A stretch of DNA of 64,000 nt from Hortaea werneckii (lineage: Eukaryota; Ascomycota; Dothideomycetes; Mycosphaerellales; Teratosphaeriaceae). The position numbers and the translations under genes are program-made. Below, piece by piece: positions 58,441 through 64,000 of this stretch; the first letter of the stretch is position 1; each line of letters starts with the position of its first letter. Location: positions 372,001 through 436,000 of the forward strand of contig JBAOKB010000118.1 in assembly GCA_037044905.1 (NCBI GenBank). Reading direction: 5' to 3'. The notes below the pieces were generated by a model. That model was not told the DNA's origin. It made no database searches and saw only the letters and a list, made by a program, of their open reading frames with translations.

Positions 58441-59568
58441 GGTATTAGATGAGGCGGAGCTGGTGAGGGTAGAAGGGGGAGAGTTGGTGAAGTGAGGAAG
58501 GGTGTTGTGACTGCAGCGACAATCAGTATCAGGACGTTTCCCAAGCTGCAGTTGGGACAGGTAAGTGGGGTGGCGCACAGGAACAAAGGCGGGAGGTCGG
58601 AATTGACTTTTGGGATCACGGGACCAGAGGTGGGCGAGAGGGCGGAGCGGAGCGGACGGGACAGGACAGGAGGTCGAGTGAGGTGAGCGAAACGACACGT
58701 GCTATCTCGTGTGCAGCATGGGTTTGCGGGTGGGGTGTAGGATGGGTGGGGTGGGGGTGGTCGGTGGTAGAGAGGCGGTCGAGGCAAGGTGGTCGAGAGA
58801 GAGCAGCGGGAAGGAGGGTTTGGGCGGGTGTTGATGGCAGGTGGAGGGGAAGTGCAGCTCTGGCGCGCTCTGCAGGTGCTGGTCGTTGGTCGTTCTGGAG
58901 CTCCAGGGTCCCTTTTTCGGCAAAGCTTGGCCAAGGTTTTGCCTGTGGAAGGGAAGGGACTGGCCGCCCGCCCCACTTTCCCTTCCCGTAGTCCCCGCCG
59001 TTTCCCAGCATTCGAGTCGCTACATACTATACTGTACTTACTAGTACATACCTACCTAGGTAGTACACAGTAGGTACTATATAGTAGTCTATTCACCCAT
59101 TGAGACGAGGACTATGTGCTTGTAGTATTCACGCAATGGAAGCGGTGGCGACGACGCGTAAACGACCGTCTTGTGAATCATGATGAGCGAGTTGGCTGCG
59201 ATCCGATAATGTATACACTACACACACCAGAGACTAGCGTTCTTCATCACCACTACATAGTACTTCTCCTGCAGATATCAAATGAAAGCACTGCATTCAG
59301 TCACAAGTGCATCCCAGCTGCAGACATACCCTTCTACCCGACCAAGGAAGTCTACTAAGGTATGTAATAATAAATGCGTCGCTTGTCACCGTAGCCACGT
59401 ACAAGCACGGCACGGAAACCACCACCTCGATTGGTGCGCTTCTGCATGAGGGTTGGGACCCTATGAGCATGCTGCCATTCACTGTGCTTGAAGTAGACGC
59501 TACAGCACATGCGACCGAGCAAAACAAGAACCTGCTCGAATGCAATGCAAGAAGCGACAAGAATCCAA
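58441..59568. promoter_or_regulatory. Upstream region of the KH gene, 1.1 kb
   Basis: 5' region of the KH gene (first about 500 bp rich in GGTGG/pyrimidine tracts) plus the GNAT 3' flank. A perfect palindrome TACCTAGGTA is at 59053-59062, set in a run of TAC/GTA steps. No coding pattern. Confidence 0.4.
59053..59062. promoter_or_regulatory. TACCTAGGTA palindrome
   Basis: Perfect 10-bp palindrome flanked by CATACC and GTACAC. A near copy (TACCCAGGTA) is at 33170-33179, 88 bp before the Rad51-like start. Candidate binding site for a dimeric factor; function is inferred. Confidence 0.4.
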
Positions 59569-60458
59569 TCACGCCTCTTGCTTCTTCGGCCTCACAAGCC
59601 ACGCAAACTGACCGGCTGGCCTGTCTGTCCACCGCGCATCGTCAGAAACCATATGATAATCCCTCACAAACACGAACCCATTCTTCTCGTACCTGCCCCC
59701 GTACTGTCAGTCAAGCCATTTCAAAAAGTCATCACTCCCAATAAAAATTCATCAGAACTCACAAAGCCTTCCCAAACACCGAACTCTCCACCACAGCCTC
59801 CACGCCCAACTCATCCGCCTTCCTAGTCCCCCACTGCACCAGCGCATTCCCAATCCCCTTCCGCTGGTATTTCGGATCAATGGTCAGAATATCCAGCGAG
59901 ACGAGATTGCCCCCGGAAGCCAAAATCGCTTCGTTCCGGGGCTGGATGAAGAGTTTCCCCATCGCGCCCGCGTACGCCCGTTCCTCTTCGCTCTCGTAGT
60001 AATCACCCACGGCGCGACTGATGCCGACGGAGTCCGGGATCGTGTTCGGGGCGTAGATGTTCCATTTCGACATGCCTTGGATTTCGTTGGAGGTGTCGTC
60101 GACGGCGAGACTGTGTTTACAGTTGGGCAATTCCACCCGCTCTCGTCAGCCTTCTACAGGAATACCTTGTCTTGCAAGAAGCCCTCCCTAAATTATCTGT
60201 AGCGAGGCAGAATCCCCATCTTCTTCTTCTCAATCGTTGTCGTCGGTGGCAAAAGGGGGAAACGTACATAAACTCTGTATGAGGATCCGCAGCGTTCATC
60301 CTCCGCATCTTATCAGCGCCTTTCCGGCGCCCTTCCTCCGTCCAGTGCTTAGGGTAAAAGACGTCCCACATAGGTTCATTTCGCCCAAAGGCATCGCAGG
60401 CGAGTCCGAAGACGCGATCGAAATCTTCATCTTTCGCTTGGACGAGCTTGATACCCAT
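59569..60458 (-). CDS. GNAT-family N-acetyltransferase, second copy-type
   Basis: Starts MGIKLVQAKDEDFDRVFGLA at 60458. Middle: KHSLAVDDTSNEIQGMSKWN. The acetyl-CoA motif is DPKYQRKGIGNALVQWG, and the C-terminal exon reads YEKNGFVFVRDYHMVSDDA to LVRPKKQEA, ending at 59569. Two introns: one with donor GTACGT just after DPHTEF, whose acceptor phase is not solved, and one (GTGAGT..CAG) that joins FGKAL to YEKNGF. Homologous in fold to the other GNAT in the window but clearly a different subfamily. Substrate unknown. The unresolved first intron could hide a one-base error. Confidence 0.75.
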
Positions 60459-61118
60459 TTCGATTCGTTCTTTTATTTTCCTTTTTTCTTCTGGCTTTTT
60501 TTTTTTTTTTTTTTTTCCCCCTTTGGCGCTCTTGATAGGCCTTGGAAAAGCAGTCGTGAAGTTCTGCAGATACTGTGACGATCAATTGCTAAATAAGTGT
60601 TCTAAATGAGAGGAAACAAGATGTTGCTGATTGTTTTTGAGTCAGCGAGGTAAGGGATTCCGGAGAGAGCTGAGGGTTCCGCCAGAGCTTCGGAGCTCGG
60701 GACAACAATTAACGCGAGTATATTAATGTACTAATGTCTGCCGTCTCGCATGCGAAACACTTGCAAGCAGACGATTCGGTTTGATATGAGTCTTTTTGCA
60801 AGAGGTATGATACGTTGGTTGGAGAGTAAGAGATCGATACTCACCACTCAGGAAGTAGCAATGCTCAGCATTGATGAGTCCGTCACCAACAGCATCCGTA
60901 GTATAGATCTCGTAACTTGGTCTTGTAGAGCTACTTCATGTCTATCTTTGATATATCGCGGTACTAGCAAGCTTAAATGTCTTTGTCCTAAACTCCAATC
61001 AACCCATCGAACACCATATCCCATGGCCCCTTTCAACCCTTTGGTCAAGACACCAACCATCCGCCCCTCCTCTCTTCCAAAACAACCCCAACCAACCCAA
61101 TCCACCCTCCCTAAACCC
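60459..61118. other. Intergenic region with 22-base T run
   Basis: 660 bp: the upstream region of the GNAT gene (minus strand) and the 3' flank of the proline-rich gene. Poly-T (22) lies at 60496-60517. Confidence 0.45.
60496..60517. repeat. Poly-T homopolymer, 22 bases
   Basis: Uninterrupted run of 22 T, about 40 bp upstream of the GNAT start codon (on the minus strand, A22). Confidence 0.9.
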
Positions 61119-62001
61119 TCACTTCCCATTAATCCTCCTCCAAACCTCCTCCTCCGTCTCCGCCAATTTACTCCCCGCAGCACCCAACCAGCTCTTAGCG
61201 GTCCCCCAGACCCCCTCCCCTTCCCCACCTACACCACCATCCCCACCATTCCCGCCTCCTCCAAGCCCACCGTCCCGCGCCCCGCCATTCCCACCAAACC
61301 CCCCACCCAACTGCGCCGCGAACCCTTCCCGCCTCTGCTCCCCTTCCAAACTCGCCCGCTGCGCCGGCGTCATCTCCTGCGCGTAGACATTCTGCTGGTA
61401 TCCAGGCGGATGCTCCGAGCTCCTCCTCCCCCCGCCGATCCAGCCTGCGAAGTAGCAGTAGCAGCAGCAGCAGGTACGGGACCTAGATTCAGCGTCGTGG
61501 GACCCCCACTGCTACCACCTAGTGGTACGTATCCCGTCCCCGGAATCGCGGCGGTGGTCGAGTGCGTAGACGCTAGGTTCGTCTGCGGCGGGGGCGGGAT
61601 GTGCATTTGGTTTAGGGCGCCGGTGAAGGCGGATCCCTGGGGTTTGGCGGGAGCGGTCGCGACGGGGGACTCGCCGGCTTTGGGAGGCGGTGGCAGGGCG
61701 GAAGGCGGGACGGGGGCTGCGCCTGGTTGTGGAGGAGGCGGTGAGCCATCCTGGGGGTTTTGGGAAGTTCGAGTCGGAGGTGGTTGTGAAATAGGGGAGG
61801 AGCGTAAGGGGTCGCGGCGGGGCCGGCAGCTTGGCCGGGTTGTGCAGACGGGTATGTGGATGCTGAGGCGGGAGTTGTAGTCGCTGGGTTGTTGGCAGGT
61901 GCCGTTGCAGAGGCTGTGTCAGCGGCAGCAGTCTGTGGCGTGACACCTTGAGGGTGTTGAGGTGCGACTGGATCGTCGAGATGGAGCTGCACTGGTGGCA
62001 T
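61119..62001 (-). CDS. Proline-rich conserved fungal protein of unknown function
   Basis: Begins MPPVQLHLDDPVAPQHPQGV at 62001. A Pro/Ala/Gln-rich body (RTSQNPQDGSPPPPQPGAAP, NQMHIPPPPQTNLAST, GYVPLGGSSGGPTTLNLGPV) leads to a conserved end (SEHPPGYQQNVYAQEMTPAQ), a Gly-rich stretch, and VWGTAKSWLGAAGSKLAETE and EEVWRRINGK at the C-terminus. The three parts are in three frames. The GGGG at 61794-61797 (plus strand) should be five bases, and a second shift is at about 61420-61440. Corrected length is about 294 residues. I do not know its role. Confidence 0.6.
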
Positions 62002-62640
62002 TGTGTGGTGGTGATTTGCGTCTCTCTTAGAATCAGCCTGTCTATAATGAACCTACGGTATTGGTGCGTGGAAATAAAGAGACAACTTTCCGATCGCCAT
62101 ATGTTTGCGCTTACTCTGTCGAAGACGTGGTGCGCAATCTTGTCGCCCTTGCTTGTAGCTTTCGCGCATCACAAATGACGTAGTTTAGGCGCCACGATTC
62201 GCGTTCACGTGATGTTGGGTCTTCTGTGCAGCGGCGCAAAAAGGATTCGCAAAAGCCGTCGACACTCGACTGCACTCCACATGCAATGTAATGACGTGGA
62301 AACATGAGGGAGTCACTCTATCTCGCCCTAACTGCATGATCGCACAGCTGAACAAACAAGCAACCAATTGTAGTACAGGGAAAGAGGCGAAAGTCCTCAG
62401 GCCAAAGGTTAAAGGTACACGTATCATCGTCCACCCAGCGTCCCCGAGCCGTATTACTCTTCACCCCAGCTCCAGTCCAGAGCTTCCTCCGCTCTCATCT
62501 TACAATGCACATTTGCATATGTTCGCAGTCATCACCGGCATGCGAACCACCATATTTCTGCAACAACCGCCTATGCTTCCATCTTTTCACAGATGAATGC
62601 GAATCGTGGTATCGTTTGGTTGTCTCGTGGTGCGAGACGC
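62002..62640. other. Intergenic region, 0.64 kb
   Basis: Upstream of the proline-rich gene and downstream of the carrier gene (both minus strand). No coding pattern. Confidence 0.4.
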
Positions 62641-63964
62641 TTAAGAGCCACCCTTGAAGGCCTTGCCGAACATGAGGAGCTGGACCTGGTCGTAGATCGA
62701 CAGGACACCAGCGCCGGCAACACCACGGAGGATGTTGGCACCGGCACCCTTGAAGAGGGACTTAACACCCTCTTTGGCGACGATCTGGGAAGCAGCGTCC
62801 AGGGAAGACTTGTACTTGACGGCCTACACAATTTAATTAGCATCTCATCACCTTAAAGCCCAATGGAAGCAGAATTACTCACCTCGCCAGAGGTCATCAT
62901 CATACGACGACGGATGGTGTCGAGCGGGTACGAGGCAACACCGGCAGTGGTGGTGACAGTCCAGCCGAGGAGGAAAGAAGCAAGGAAGTTGCCCTCGAGC
63001 GAGCCAACGAGGACGACCGGCTTGATGGAGTCGTAGAGACCGAAGTAGAGACCACGGTAGACGATGATACCGGTGACGGAAGGCATGAAACCACGGTAAA
63101 GACCGGCAATACCGTCAGAGGCGAGGGTCTTCCTGTAGACGTCGACGAGGCCGTTGAACTGACGGTCACCGCCAGACTTGGCGTTCTTGGCGTCGTTGGC
63201 AAGACGGGTACGGGCGTAGTCGAGGGAGTAGACGAAGAGGAGGGAGGTGGCACCAGCAGCCTAAAGACCGTGTTAGTATGGACATTCCTAAATGCGCCGG
63301 GCAGAGGAAAACTTACACCGCCAGAGGCAAGGTTGCCAAACATCCACCACCAGTAGCCGTCACGCTCCTTCTTGTAACCGAACATGGTCTTGTAGGTGTC
63401 ACGGAAGGCGAAGTTCAGGGCCTGGGTAGGGAAGTAACGCAGGACGTTGGCGGTGTTGCCACGCCACAGCGAGACCATACCCTCGTCGGCGACGGTACGC
63501 TTGAAGCACTCGCCAATGCCGTCGTACTTGCGGTCGAGACGACCGGCGCGGATCATCTCATCCTGTAGACGCGCCGTGTTAGCGCTGGGAAGCACTTCAT
63601 CCGGAGTTCCGGGGAAGACTCTTGGCGTCGCAAGCAGCTTGCGCGAAACGACTTTGGCATAGAGCTCCCGAAGCTGAGGGAGACGTACCTGGTTCTGGAT
63701 GAGGAGCTTGACACGCTCAATGGGGGCGGCAGCGGTCTTCGAGACGGCGGCGGAAACACCACCCACTGTTTGACCTTGTTAGCCTTGCACCTCGGGTGTC
63801 TCGAAAATTTTCCCGGCTCTTATCGCGAGCGACTTTGCACTCCAATGCTGCCAATGCGTGCTTGGCCAATCGCGATGGACGCCGCTGAATCTCGACAGGA
63901 AGGCGATACATACTCAGGAAGTCGACAACGAAGCCGGGCATGCCCATGAAGGACTTCTTGGTCT
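62641..63964 (-). CDS. Mitochondrial ADP/ATP carrier, 5' partial
   Basis: Exchanges cytosolic ADP for matrix ATP in the inner membrane. Exons: 62641-62823, 62883-63260, 63317-63562, 63689-63765 and 63914-63964, with the start codon beyond the right edge; the window ends inside an intron (acceptor CAG at 63965-63967). All joins are in phase, for example IQNQ/DEMIRAGRL. The three carrier repeats show PIERVKLL, SLDYARTR and PLDTIRRRMMM; the RRRMMM signature is specific for ADP/ATP carriers. The many short introns are normal for this gene in filamentous fungi. Frame clean. Confidence 0.93.
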
Positions 63965-64000
63965 CTGTTCAACATTGGTTAGCGACTGCTCGGCGGCCGG

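Noticed and set aside
59569..59660. Suspected frame shift near the C-terminus of the second GNAT
   Set aside because: On careful reverse complementing, the frame reads through (ARWTDRPAGQFAWLVRPKK) to the stop without correction.
60750..61880. A 376-codon plus-strand open frame
   Set aside because: It lies opposite the proline-rich minus-strand gene, whose reading gives conserved motifs across frames; the plus-strand product is Pro/Gly-rich noise from GC-rich DNA.
1..64000. CRISPR arrays, rRNA, tRNA, transposons, viral insertions
   Set aside because: No direct-repeat array, no cloverleaf TpsiC-like box in intergenic DNA, and no transposase, reverse transcriptase, integrase or viral protein pattern was seen.

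Overview
The window is chromosomal DNA of a filamentous ascomycete. The evidence is about 30 closely packed protein genes on both strands, spliceosomal introns of roughly 50-80 bp with GT..AG ends and CTNAC-like branch points, and many lineage-typical families: Zn2Cys6 regulator, PTH11-like receptor, Rua1-type zinc protein, arrestin-like adaptor and Dal5-type permease. Gene content looks most like Pezizomycotina, perhaps Dothideomycetes, but no marker here fixes the species. No rRNA, tRNA, CRISPR, transposon or virus-derived element was recognised. Exon limits and reading-frame joins were worked out by eye from splice signals and protein-family patterns.

Layout, left to right. 0-7 kb: 5'-truncated Hos4-like ankyrin protein, SMP-C2 lipid-transfer protein, sterol O-acyltransferase. 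7-12 kb: small alpha/beta hydrolase, Rua1-domain protein, EB1/Bim1 microtubule-tip protein. 12-22 kb: Ser/Thr-rich single-pass membrane protein, arrestin-domain adaptor, conserved protein of unknown function, tRNA-splicing endonuclease subunit Sen15. 22-28 kb: PTH11-like receptor, a decayed stretch, Baeyer-Villiger-type monooxygenase. 28-46 kb: accessory carbohydrate region with GH5 mannanase, GH105 unsaturated rhamnogalacturonyl hydrolase, glutathione S-transferase, Rad51-family paralogue, complex I NDUFS5, Zn2Cys6 regulator, two MFS transporters, a GNAT and a PL26-like exo-rhamnogalacturonan lyase. 46-64 kb: ING-PHD protein, FIT2/Scs3, large alpha/beta hydrolase, dynactin p62, three-KH protein, second GNAT, proline-rich unknown, and the mitochondrial ADP/ATP carrier, which runs off the right edge.

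Functional grouping. PL26 releases unsaturated galacturonyl-rhamnose from rhamnogalacturonan I, and GH105 removes the unsaturated uronic acid. With two transporters and a regulator in the same 14 kb, this region looks like a small pectin-backbone utilisation locus next to a mannanase. The rest is mostly housekeeping: cytoskeleton and dynein transport, chromatin, mitochondrial energy, lipid droplets and sterol storage.

The most striking general feature is that about 18 of the 30 genes have their conserved protein split between frames by one- or two-base shifts, over 30 in total. Many sit in homopolymer runs that are one base too short. Housekeeping and accessory genes are hit alike, while 11-12 genes are clean. 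I read this mainly as uncorrected consensus error and not as pseudogenes, and I mark each site in the entries.
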